Positions 20,193 to 27,444 are shown, counted from the stretch's first letter. The stretch is DNA of 64,000 nt from Streptococcus parasanguinis (GCA_905188195.1 CAJJKY010000008.1:1-64000), one strand, 5' to 3'. A program made the numbers and translations. Notes: a model not told the origin generated them from the sequence alone.

Positions 20193-20222
20193 CACCAACC
20201 AGATGATTACAATGATCCATAA
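20193..20222 (+). pseudogene. remnant of a galE 3' end
   Basis: Reads H-Q-P-D-D-Y-N-D-P-stop, against [12 protein letters not shown] at the end of galE. The bases after the stop (TAAGAAGGAACT versus TAAGGAGGGACT) also match. The hairpin at 20228-20251 was probably galE's old terminator. Confidence 0.55.
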
Positions 20223-20227
20223 GAAGG

Positions 20228-20258
20228 AACTCAAGTCAGTTGGCTTGAGTTTTTTTGT
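20228..20258 (+). terminator. intrinsic terminator after the galE remnant
   Basis: AACTCAAG/CTTGAGTT around an 8-nt loop, then a T-run. It isolates the toxin island from upstream transcription. Confidence 0.88.
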
Positions 20259-20316
20259 GTGGGCGAATGTGTGGGGAATACCACTAACTAGGCTTTTTTA
20301 TAGCTGTGAAAGATTT

Positions 20317-20341
20317 TATAATATGAAAAAATTTAAAGGAG
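20317..20341 (+). promoter_or_regulatory. -10 box and ribosome site of the LXG island
   Basis: TATAAT at 20317-20322, then AAAGGAG at 20335-20341. The ATG at 20344 is out of frame and runs to a stop after four codons, so the start at 20348 is chosen (6-nt spacing). Confidence 0.55.
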
Positions 20342-20347
20342 AAATGA

Positions 20348-20695
20348 ATGGGAGATAAATACACCGTAAAAAGTAATCTTTCGGTGGCTGCTAAGCATGC
20401 TACTGCAATAGGATCTGCCAATAATCATTCAGCTATTACAGTTCAAAGAGATGAACAAACGACAGTTGCTGGTAATAATAGTGCCAAAAATGGTATTAGT
20501 CAATTTGAGAATCTTCAGACTCAACTATCGAATCATATTGTGAATATGATTCAAAATATCCATAGCTTAGCCGACCAATTTGAAGATAAGGATGCCATGA
20601 TTCGTCAAAATTTAAATATTTTGAATACCATTCAGTCTAAGCCATCATTCTCAAATGAGGCGAAATCAAAATACTTAGATGTGTTAGAAGATTAG
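20348..20695 (+). CDS. small helical T7SS partner protein (Lap1/DUF3130-TIGR04197 type)
   Basis: 115 residues, mostly helical, no signal peptide. It carries FxxxD at F78-D82, the export-signal motif described for the Lap1 class that precedes LXG effectors and is needed for their secretion. Position (first gene, before a second small helical protein and an LXG toxin) fits exactly. It should bind the LXG domain and be co-exported by the EssC-dependent type VIIb system, whose core genes are not in this window. Confidence 0.8.
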   Translation: MGDKYTVKSNLSVAAKHATAIGSANNHSAITVQRDEQTTVAGNNSAKNGISQFENLQTQLSNHIVNMIQNIHSLADQFEDKDAMIRQNLNILNTIQSKPSFSNEAKSKYLDVLED

Positions 20696-20697
20696 AT

Positions 20698-21051
20698 ATG
20701 AGTGCAGAAGAGACATGGAATAAACTCCATGAGAAAGAACGACAACTTTCAGAGAAGGAGTGGGACCTATATCAGCGGATAGAAAAATTAGATTCGAAAA
20801 AAATGGAAGTAATGGATCAGCTGTTGAATGATTCTCATTGGTTAAATGATCTAGATTTTCTTTTCGAAGGTAGCAGATATCAAAGTCAAATGATGGATGA
20901 CCAGTTAGAATTCCAGCATCAAGTGAGAATAATGGAATACAGTTTGGATGAAGAATTAGAAAAACTTCGGAAAGAACATAAATCTATTGAAATGAAGTTA
21001 GATTCAATTCACCAAGAAAAAAGACGATTAGTGACGGAGGAAATCACATGA
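20698..21051 (+). CDS. coiled-coil T7SS partner protein (Lap2 type)
   Basis: 117 residues, very rich in Glu, Lys, Gln and Leu, with heptad-like helices (residues ~8-40 and 75-112). Starts 2 bp after the first partner and overlaps the toxin start by 4 bp (ATGA), so translation is coupled. In LXG operons the second small helical protein joins the LXG domain in a pre-secretion complex. No enzyme motif. The family is assigned from position and shape, not sequence identity. Confidence 0.65.
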   Translation: MSAEETWNKLHEKERQLSEKEWDLYQRIEKLDSKKMEVMDQLLNDSHWLNDLDFLFEGSRYQSQMMDDQLEFQHQVRIMEYSLDEELEKLRKEHKSIEMKLDSIHQEKRRLVTEEIT

Positions 21052-22856
21052 GTATAGATATGTATCTAGAATCCGCCAGAAGTCAGGCAACTAGTTTATC
21101 TAGTATATCCACCCAGTGCGTGCAACAGAATATAGGATTGATTAAAGTTCTTGAAAATTTTGTCGCTGAAGAAAAGTTAAAAGGGCATGCTTACGATTCA
21201 GCAAAGGCGCATATTACAAGTACGGTTATTCCTTTAATTCAAGGAATTGTCTTATACCAAGAATCACTGGCGGAGGAGTGTCAAAAATTTGTCAGTCAAT
21301 ATACCTCTGACGTAGATAGTAAAAGTTGGCGTCAAGTGGATTTAGAAGAAAAAATTAGGGAAGCAGATCAAAAGATTTCCAGTCTACGACAGTTAATGGA
21401 AACAAAATCGGATAATAAGATTTCAGCTTTTCTAAATCTTTCGGTATCCATAGCCGTATTTGAGGGAGTAAAACAAAAATTACAGAAAATATTAATTAGC
21501 CTGCTTACTTTTAATGCAGTCTCTCCAACTATCTTTTTAAATTCAGAGCGGTATTTATTGGCCGTTCAAAATGGTTTTGCCCAAGCTGCACAATCATGGG
21601 ATGCTGCTAGTGGAACCTACTTGCCTCCAAGTAGTGGAGTGGATCTATCGTGGAAGCAAACAGTCTCTTTAGGATGGCAAAAACGTCAAGCCATTCTGAA
21701 CAAAGTGAAGAATCCGAAAGTTGAAACATTAGAAGAAAAACTCTCAAAAATGTCACGTGCTGAACTGGAGGAAGAGTATGGAGATGTGATTCAAGCCTAT
21801 AAAAGGTATACGAATATGGGGCAAGGTGATGCGATCCTTGCCAAATGGGATATGAACGATCTCAAATTGTTATGGAAGCGGTATAATGAAGTAAAGGATG
21901 ATCACTTAGGATTATTACCTTCAGAATTAGCCAAGGTGGACCCGAAATTTAAGAAACGTATCGATGCAATGGATCAAGAAGCGTTAGAAGAGGCCTACCC
22001 AGAACTTAAAACATTGATCTCCATGGCTCATGTGAATCCATATGCACAACTATTTAAATCTGAAACAGAACGAGCTAATTATGATTACCTACTAGACCGC
22101 TATTTCCTTTTAGATAGTCAAAAAATGCTTAGTTGGCGAGATCCCGCCTTTCAAACTAAATATGATTATTATATAATTGAAGAAGGAATTGATCCTTTTA
22201 CAGGCAAACCTGCTACACAGGAAGAAATCAATCGGGCAAAAAATATCAAAAAGGTGAGAACTGTTACTGAGAGCTTCCAACTGGCAAGTACCCTGTATAC
22301 CTCTTATGTAGGATACAATCAGTACTACAATAAACCCTATACAACGTTCTCGGATGTATTTAGTAAGGTAAAAGGGAAGATTCCTGTCTTCAATAGGAAA
22401 CCAGTAATTCCTGTTTTTTCAAATAGATATTCAAAAATAGATTTTACTCAAACTGACTTTGATGTTGAGTTAATAAGAGGTAGATTGAAAACTGATCCAG
22501 ATACGGCTTTTTTCTGGTCAGGACGAACAGATGGCATTGGAGGAATGGATGTTGCGAAAAAAATAGCAAAAAATAAAGGAGGAGTTACATTAGAATCTAC
22601 GATTGATGATACGAACATTGTAATGCCTGAATGGGATTTTAATACTCCTTCAAGTGTAACAGCTTGGGAGGAAGCTTCGAATGTTTACGCAGAGCAAGTA
22701 TCTGGTGAAATAAGAGCTGTAGTTGGTAGCGAACTACGACCAGGAAATATTTGGGAAAACATCGAACTACCAAGATTGAAGGCCAATCCAAATGTTACTA
22801 AGGTTACAACAATAGATCCTAAAACAGGGGTAGAAAAAATTATATTCGAGAGGTAG
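21048..22856 (+). CDS. LXG-domain polymorphic toxin with ADP-ribosyl cyclase-like C-terminus
   Basis: 602 residues. LXG domain ~1-210 (L44-K45-G46), a charged helical middle, a pretoxin linker ~380-470 (DPFTGKPATQEEIN, then YVGYNQYYNKPYTTFSD), and a tip of ~140 residues. The tip has W490 (FFWSG), E516 (TLEST), W540 and S544 (AWEEAS) and E573 (IELPRL), in the order of the CD38/Aplysia cyclase active site (W-x-G/R, TLE, W...S, catalytic E). I infer NAD+ hydrolysis or cyclisation. Secreted by type VIIb; an antibacterial role is likely given the adjacent immunity gene. The linker recurs in fragments downstream. Confidence 0.78.
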   Translation: MSIDMYLESARSQATSLSSISTQCVQQNIGLIKVLENFVAEEKLKGHAYDSAKAHITSTVIPLIQGIVLYQESLAEECQKFVSQYTSDVDSKSWRQVDLEEKIREADQKISSLRQLMETKSDNKISAFLNLSVSIAVFEGVKQKLQKILISLLTFNAVSPTIFLNSERYLLAVQNGFAQAAQSWDAASGTYLPPSSGVDLSWKQTVSLGWQKRQAILNKVKNPKVETLEEKLSKMSRAELEEEYGDVIQAYKRYTNMGQGDAILAKWDMNDLKLLWKRYNEVKDDHLGLLPSELAKVDPKFKKRIDAMDQEALEEAYPELKTLISMAHVNPYAQLFKSETERANYDYLLDRYFLLDSQKMLSWRDPAFQTKYDYYIIEEGIDPFTGKPATQEEINRAKNIKKVRTVTESFQLASTLYTSYVGYNQYYNKPYTTFSDVFSKVKGKIPVFNRKPVIPVFSNRYSKIDFTQTDFDVELIRGRLKTDPDTAFFWSGRTDGIGGMDVAKKIAKNKGGVTLESTIDDTNIVMPEWDFNTPSSVTAWEEASNVYAEQVSGEIRAVVGSELRPGNIWENIELPRLKANPNVTKVTTIDPKTGVEKIIFER

Positions 22857-22858
22857 AA

Positions 22859-23092
22859 ATGAAAATTACAGGAACAAGATCAACAATTACTTTTGATTTA
22901 GAGAATGGTTTCCTCATAAAAGCACAAGGAGAATTGCTGATCAATAAAAAATTTGTTGTTTATAAAGATAGTATGACACAATGGGAGCCTCCTCATGAGA
23001 ATCTTCCGATAACTCAAAGAGAAATAGAAAATATTATTAATACAGCTAAAAAAATGGAGAGCAATCAAACTATTCAATTAGACTTTGTATAA
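22859..23092 (+). CDS. probable immunity protein for the LXG toxin (Imm74-like)
   Basis: 77 residues starting 2 bp after the toxin stop, ribosome site GAGAGGTAG within the toxin end. A small beta-rich protein with NLPITQREIENIINTAKK near the C-terminus, recalling Imm74. Position and size make it the cognate inhibitor of the cyclase-like tip, acting in the cytoplasm. Family assignment is tentative. Confidence 0.65.
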   Translation: MKITGTRSTITFDLENGFLIKAQGELLINKKFVVYKDSMTQWEPPHENLPITQREIENIINTAKKMESNQTIQLDFV

Positions 23093-23101
23093 TTATATTG
23101 T

Positions 23102-23323
23102 ATTCTAAGAGAAATAAATCTCTATACAAGTGGTCAGGTTGTCTATCATGGGACCAAACTCCTAGGTGGAAGTGAAGAAGATGCTCAAACTGCAAACTTT
23201 ATCGGGAACATCGTAGGAGGTTATGTGGCCTCCTCAGCAACCAGCAAGTTTAGTTTGAATCAACCTATTTTTTCAAATCGATATTCAAAAATAGATTTTA
23301 CTCAAAACAGAAGACCATTATAA
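23102..23323 (+). pseudogene. LXG toxin linker remnant
   Basis: Open frame without a start codon. It reads YTSGQVVYHGTKLLGG, then IGNIVGGYVASS, then IFSNRYSKIDFTQ, then ends N-R-R-P-L-stop. FSNRYSKIDFTQ is identical to the junction between linker and tip in the full-length toxin. So this is the linker of another toxin whose tip has been deleted. Confidence 0.7.
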
Positions 23324-23394
23324 AACATTTTAAAAAAATAGAATAGAGGTTTGAAATCCTGAAAAATAGAATTCATTACATTACGAAACTTGAA

Positions 23395-23742
23395 ATGCAA
23401 GATCGATTGCCTTTCAGTGGCTTTGTAGCAAATTTTGATGGGAAGCAGATCCAAAACAAAGAAGAACTATTTCGTTTTCTTGAAAAAAATGTCGGACTTC
23501 CTGATGCCAATAATTGGTCATCTATTACAGATTGGCTGACAGACTTATCATGGATAAAAGCTGAAGAATACAACTTTATTCTTGAAAATTATGATAGCTT
23601 CTTAAAAGATGACTTATCATCTAAAGACTTATTTTTAGAAATTTTGGAAGAAGATATTCTTCCTTGGTGGGAATGCGATGTTGAAAAGCATGTTGTTGGC
23701 AGTAAGGTCAAGAGTTTTCAAGTTTACATAGTAGAAAATTAA
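23395..23742 (+). CDS. barstar-like immunity protein
   Basis: 115 residues, no signal. FDGKQIQNKEELFRFL..GLPDANNW..ITDWLTDL matches the barstar family (helix with NW, then DxLTDL), whose members inhibit secreted RNases by covering the active site. No RNase toxin remains beside it: the fragment before it lost its tip. It may protect against RNase-tipped LXG toxins of rivals. ATG 23395 has no strong ribosome site; the frame is open some codons upstream. Confidence 0.75.
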   Translation: MQDRLPFSGFVANFDGKQIQNKEELFRFLEKNVGLPDANNWSSITDWLTDLSWIKAEEYNFILENYDSFLKDDLSSKDLFLEILEEDILPWWECDVEKHVVGSKVKSFQVYIVEN

Positions 23743-23748
23743 AAATAG

Positions 23749-24564
23749 GACAAAGTTTTAAGGAGCTACCTTAAGGTAACCACTTATGTTGGATATAATC
23801 AGTACTACAATAAACCCTACACAACTTTCTCGGATGGATATAGTAAGGTAAAAGGGAAGATTCCTGTCTTCAATAGAAATCCAGTAATTCCTGAGGTTAA
23901 CCTTAAGGTAGATATCAATGGTAAAACTATAACAGAAACCACAAAACCTTATGATCGCGAACATATTTTACGAAATATAGAAGAAAGCAGGCTTGCGAGG
24001 GAGAATTCAGGGTTTAAAGACTTTTCAACCACGAGGCTTCAGCCGGTAGTCAAGCCTCAGCCTGCACCTAAGAATTTAGATGTTGAGGGACCAGTAGTAA
24101 ATAATATTCAATCTAAATATCCCGATTTGCAAACTTATGAATATAATTCATATACAAATCCTGGTCCACTAAATGATTTAAGAGGTCAGCCTAATGTTAA
24201 TTTTTATGGGGGACGGTATGATGTTGAAGTTTTGAAGTCTCCCAAAATATTATATCGAGCTGGCGACCAAAGCAATCCGCTAGGGCAATGGTTTACAGAA
24301 TCAGCCCCACATTCTGAGATAGAAGTTAGAATAAATACGGCAGTAAAACCAATTTGGACAGATCGTTCAGGAAACTACACTGGCAGTTCTCCTTTAAATA
24401 CAGTTTACGAAATAAAAATACCAGCTGGCACAACAATATATAGAGGACCTGTTGCGAGTCAAGGAGGCATCTATCAAGGTGGTTTGGAATATGAACAAAT
24501 TTTTATTGAAACTCCGTGGAAAATAGAAGGTGTAGAGGTTATTAGCTCAAAACCATTAAATTAG
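23749..24564 (+). pseudogene. headless toxin cassette: linker plus complete C-terminal domain
   Basis: Open for 271 codons but without a start or LXG domain. It begins with YVGYNQYYNKPYTTFSD..SKVKGKIPVFNR (23785-23893), ~90% identical in DNA to 22304-22413 of the intact toxin, then a new tip. The tip has LYRAGDQ, GQWFTESAPHSEIEVR, IWTDRS, VYEIKIPAGTTIYRGPVAS and EYEQIFI. This suggests an ADP-ribosyltransferase or TNT-type NAD glycohydrolase; the exact family is not certain. The first ATG (24127) is inside the domain. Probably silent until recombined behind an LXG domain. Confidence 0.7.
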
Positions 24565-24575
24565 TGAGGAAAGAA

Positions 24576-24881
24576 ATGAAACGAAAAGAATTATTAGATA
24601 ATATCAAATTAATATTACCACTATTAAATCAGTACAATGATGGGACAATTCATGTACAAATTTCATTTTTACAAGGATTAGAATGTGCATTGGAAAATGG
24701 TGACTCACTCCCTACAATAAGAGAAATTAAAGATATCCTTTATCCTCCAAGAGGAGGTCTATCAGACTTTTTTGTTTGGAAGAATGATTATTTGGAACGA
24801 CTAAAAATTAATGAAGAAATTGAAGCCTACAATAATAGATTATGGGAGCTTTTAAATCAAATAGAAAACTTGGAATCATAG
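24576..24881 (+). CDS. probable immunity protein for the headless cassette
   Basis: 101 residues, starting 11 bp after the toxin-tip stop with GAGGAAAG upstream (an in-frame GTG at 24564 overlaps the stop). Helical, acidic, with DILYPPRGGLSDFFVW, a block I associate loosely with DUF6966-like immunity proteins. Kept intact although its toxin is headless, as expected when protection against siblings is selected. Confidence 0.6.
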   Translation: MKRKELLDNIKLILPLLNQYNDGTIHVQISFLQGLECALENGDSLPTIREIKDILYPPRGGLSDFFVWKNDYLERLKINEEIEAYNNRLWELLNQIENLES

Positions 24882-24884
24882 TAA

Positions 24885-25073
24885 ATGCATCAAATTTTAA
24901 AATTAGAAGCATTTCATCAATCTCATACAAGAATTCCAAGCGAAAATGAAGCATCTGCTTTTGAAGATTTTTGGAAACCAGGAGGACAAACCTTCCCAGG
25001 AAATATGCCAGAAGGCATCATGAAAGATATTAGTACCCAAAGAGGAGAACACACATGGAACATAGTAAATTAA
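24885..25073 (+). pseudogene. tail of a third toxin tip
   Basis: 62 codons with WKPGGQTFPGNMPEG and ISTQRGEHTWN at the C-terminus. There is no ribosome site, and it overlaps the next gene by 19 bp, the usual toxin-immunity arrangement. I read it as the last part of a nuclease-like tip with the rest deleted. Family not recognised. Confidence 0.5.
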
Positions 25074-25438
25074 CTTGGGAAGACGTTAGTAAGTTTGAAG
25101 AAATAAAAGGTTATGGACAACATGTTTGGCGACATCATGAGAAATATTTTTTTGTTACAGATGAAGGAGGAATAGCTGAACAGAGGGTAGTCTATGAATT
25201 CCCATTAGAACTATTTCAATTATTAAAGTCTGGGGAAAAAACACTTAAAGAAATTCATTTCAAGCTAAAAAAAGACTGTTGGCCACCGAACGTGACACAA
25301 GAAGAAGCTAATAAAAATTTCTTTAGGCAATTTCCAGAAGCTTTAAGAGGAAATCCTAAAGCACAAGGCTTATTCACAAAGTCTGAACTGGAAGAAATAT
25401 TACCCGAAGGGGCTAAAATTCTAGCGAGCAAAGATTAA
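25055..25438 (+). CDS. probable immunity protein, unknown family
   Basis: 127 residues; AGAGGAG precedes ATG 25055. N-terminal LTWEDVSKFEEIKGYGQHVWRHHEKYFF, acidic overall, no signal or membrane segment. It follows a truncated toxin tail with overlap. I infer immunity from position only. Confidence 0.55.
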   Translation: MEHSKLTWEDVSKFEEIKGYGQHVWRHHEKYFFVTDEGGIAEQRVVYEFPLELFQLLKSGEKTLKEIHFKLKKDCWPPNVTQEEANKNFFRQFPEALRGNPKAQGLFTKSELEEILPEGAKILASKD

Positions 25439-25455
25439 AATAACTCTTTATATCT

Positions 25456-25953
25456 ATGTTGGAATTGAAACAAATGATGAATTTTAGAACAAAAATTTTA
25501 GAAGCTATAAAAGTGGGGGAAGTTGAAGATATTTTACGTGGAAAGCAAAAGTATCGAATTGAACCTCCAACTTTTGTTCCAGACGTTTTTCCTACAGATA
25601 TAAATCAGATACTGTTTGAATATTTTTATAATCAAAGTGATATCAAAAACATTCAATTATTATTAGAGAACTCTTTAATTAAATTGACAAAGAGTTCAGC
25701 TACGGATTTGTATATTTCAATATTATTTTTCGATTCAATACTCTTTATGGAAGATAAGGGTATTGCCACTTTTAAAATTGATACTTCAAGATTAGTAGCT
25801 GAAATAGCATCTGGAATACAAGAATTTCGGAAAGAATTAACGAAAAGTATAACTTTTAATAATGGATTAACCAAAAAAGACCCTATGAAAGTAATTGTCC
25901 GCTTCAATCAGCGTTATAAAAACAAATATAATTTTTCAATTCTTGAGGATTAG
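25456..25953 (+). CDS. probable immunity protein, unknown family
   Basis: 165 residues from ATG 25456; starts at 25474 or 25477 are also possible and none has a strong ribosome site. Helical, hydrophobic-rich middle (LYISILFFDSILF) but not a clear membrane span. Ends NKYNFSILED. No recognisable enzyme motif. Part of the immunity string behind the LXG toxin. Confidence 0.5.
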   Translation: MLELKQMMNFRTKILEAIKVGEVEDILRGKQKYRIEPPTFVPDVFPTDINQILFEYFYNQSDIKNIQLLLENSLIKLTKSSATDLYISILFFDSILFMEDKGIATFKIDTSRLVAEIASGIQEFRKELTKSITFNNGLTKKDPMKVIVRFNQRYKNKYNFSILED

Positions 25954-26052
25954 AAATAGGCTAGAACAAGTGATAAAAAGACAATATAAATTATTCAAGA
26001 GTGTCGACGACAAAATAGCACTCACCGTCCTATATAACAGAGAAAATTATAA

Positions 26053-26345
26053 AATTTTAACAACCATTATGATGACGGAAGTTCATACTTTTATCCGGAT
26101 GTTCGCGAAGCTTTGGAGAATGTCATTTCTAGGAATATGAAGAATCCGCTTTTGATGGTAATTTATTGGGGATCGAAGTTGGAAAAGATATAACTGAAGT
26201 ATATTATCAAATGGATGATGAAAGTCTTGGAGACCCTTGCTTCATTCCTACAAATCATGAGAAAGAGGAGTATTTGGACTTAGTTCAAAAGCTAGAGGAA
26301 TTTGATTACTCTCTTGCCACCTATTTCCGTCAGTTGATTGACTAG
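26053..26345 (+). pseudogene. frameshifted immunity-like gene
   Basis: Frame 1 reads NHYDDGSSYFYPDVREALENV; near 26135 the sense jumps by one base to EYEESAFDGNLLGIEVGKDI and continues to YFRQLID-stop at 26345. Neither frame has its own start. The pieces join into one acidic protein of ~95 residues, so this is a decayed gene. Confidence 0.6.
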
Positions 26346-26358
26346 AAAGGAGAAAGTC

Positions 26359-26658
26359 ATGAATGATTTACTCCTTATCCCAGTAATTTTTTTAGCAATA
26401 GGAAGAATTCTTATTCTTTTATGGAGACTCTTTCTTATTGCCAGTGGACTTTTCTTTATTGGTTTTGTCAGTTTTCTTATTTTCGTGGAGGGCTATGGAA
26501 TTTATCTGTTCTTTACTGAACCGACCCTTTATATGGAAGATTTATCCCAGAATGGTCTGATCAGTTTTACAGGATTTTATGCGGTATTTAATCTATCCTT
26601 ACTTTTATGTGGTGTTTTGAAAATCATTAGTTGGACAAGAAGATTAAAAAGTAGCTGA
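26359..26658 (+). CDS. small membrane protein, possible membrane immunity factor
   Basis: 99 residues; AAAGGAG just before ATG 26359. Three hydrophobic segments (about 5-25, 30-50, 68-90). Last gene before a strong terminator at the island's end. LXG loci sometimes carry membrane-bound immunity proteins, but the family is not recognised here. Confidence 0.5.
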   Translation: MNDLLLIPVIFLAIGRILILLWRLFLIASGLFFIGFVSFLIFVEGYGIYLFFTEPTLYMEDLSQNGLISFTGFYAVFNLSLLLCGVLKIISWTRRLKSS

Positions 26659-26685
26659 GCAAGAGATTGTTCAGCTACTTTTTAA
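26649..26685 (+). terminator. terminator closing the LXG island
   Basis: AAAAGTAGCTGA/TTCAGCTACTTTTT around an 11-nt loop. Confidence 0.88.
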
Positions 26686-26722
26686 TTGGGCACTATAAAA
26701 ATTTTTCTCGAAAATAAGAAAC

Positions 26723-26766
26723 TTGCACGATTTACTCATTACTTAGCCAATACTAGAGTTTATACT
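26723..26766 (+). promoter_or_regulatory. lantibiotic promoter 1 with shared regulator box
   Basis: TTGCAC (26723-26728), N4, TACTCATT (26733-26740), and -10 TATACT at 26761-26766, 38 bp from the first base of the box. The same box and spacing occur at 27445. Confidence 0.75.
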
Positions 26767-26812
26767 AGTTACTGTAAAGATGATCATCTAAAAGAAGGAA
26801 GGAGGCAACCTT

Positions 26813-26991
26813 ATGGCTAAAAATACAAGTCGTCCAGAGATTGATTCTCTAAGTTTCGAGGTTGAAAACCAAGAACTTTCCGGGAAATCAGGAGCTGGTG
26901 GTACACAGCTTTTAAAATGACACTAGCAGGTCGCTGTGGATTGTGTTTCACCTGTTCCTATGAGTGTACGACAAATAATGTTCGTTGTTAG
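26813..26991 (+). pseudogene. lantibiotic precursor 1, frameshifted
   Basis: A GGAGG site precedes ATG 26813. The leader (EIDSLSFEVENQELSGKSGAGG) is cut by a net -1 shift and stops at 26920 after 35 codons. The other frame continues the core: MTLAGRCGLCF, TCSYEC, TTNNVRC, stop at 26991. TCSYEC fits the TxSxEC lipid II-binding motif of lacticin-481/mersacidin lantibiotics. Restoring one base near 26900 gives a peptide of ~59 residues with Cys and Ser/Thr for lanthionine rings. Not functional as it stands. Confidence 0.7.
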
Positions 26992-27070
26992 ATAAAACAA
27001 AAGGAAAATTCTAGTATTTTATTACAAAACTTTGACTGCACTTTGATTTAGTGTTATATTGACGGGAGAA

Positions 27071-27254
27071 ATACAAATAAAACAAGATAACTTTGAGATT
27101 GATTCTTTGGATTATGGAAATTAATATCCAAGAATTGGATGGAAAATCTGCTGCTGGGTGGCGTACGGCTGTTAGATTAACAGCACAGGGGCGATGTGGT
27201 TGGTGATTTACATATTCATATGAATGTATTTCGCCAAACGTGCGCTGTGGATAA
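27071..27254 (+). pseudogene. lantibiotic precursor 2, multiply broken
   Basis: Parallel to precursor 1: EIDSLDY, a one-base shift, INIQELDGKSAAGW, RTAVRLTAQGRCGW, then TGA at 27204 where precursor 1 has Cys (TGT), then TYSYEC, ISPNVRCG and stop at 27254. The expected start after GGGAG reads ATA. At least three lesions, and a further Cys changed to Tyr. A short ATG frame (27114-27206) encodes only part. Confidence 0.7.
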
Positions 27255-27283
27255 AACTCTCTATTTTTTGACAGGAGGATAAA

Positions 27284-27391
27284 ATGGAAGGAATTATTGG
27301 GACACTAGAATTCTATGCACCTGTACTGGTCTTAGGAGTTGTTGTCATAGGGATTGTTTACTTTATGAAAAAAAGAAACGATCGCAAATAA
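27284..27391 (+). CDS. 35-residue membrane peptide
   Basis: ATG 27284 behind an ideal AGGAGG site. One hydrophobic helix (residues ~10-28) with the basic tail FMKKRNDRK. Same transcript as the broken precursors, ending at the terminator 27401-27431. It could be a small immunity peptide; too short for family assignment. Confidence 0.6.
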   Translation: MEGIIGTLEFYAPVLVLGVVVIGIVYFMKKRNDRK

Positions 27392-27400
27392 TCAACATCG

Positions 27401-27431
27401 ACCGATACCTGAAAAAGGCATCGGTTTTTTA
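27401..27431 (+). terminator. terminator after the precursor operon
   Basis: ACCGATACCT/AGGCATCGGT with one mismatch, followed by TTTTTT. Confidence 0.8.
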
Positions 27432-27444
27432 TAACTTGAATATA

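Noticed and set aside
20193..20222. galE end repeat as a fresh integrase attachment site
   Set aside because: The two copies match only about 75-80% over ~35 bp and no integrase lies between them or nearby; treated as an old remnant instead.
23395..23742. Reading the barstar-like gene as immunity of the intact LXG toxin
   Set aside because: The 77-residue gene directly after the toxin is closer and the tip looks NAD-directed, not an RNase.
25653..25907. 84-codon minus-strand open frame opposite an immunity-type gene
   Set aside because: Antisense shadow of the 25456-25953 gene; no ribosome site on that strand.
26338..26358. TTG 26338 as start of the small membrane protein
   Set aside because: It lies in the end of the preceding pseudogene; the AAAGGAG site points to ATG 26359.
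27114..27206. 30-residue peptide from ATG 27114 as a real gene
   Set aside because: No ribosome site; it is the middle of the broken second lantibiotic precursor and ends at the TGA replacing a Cys codon.
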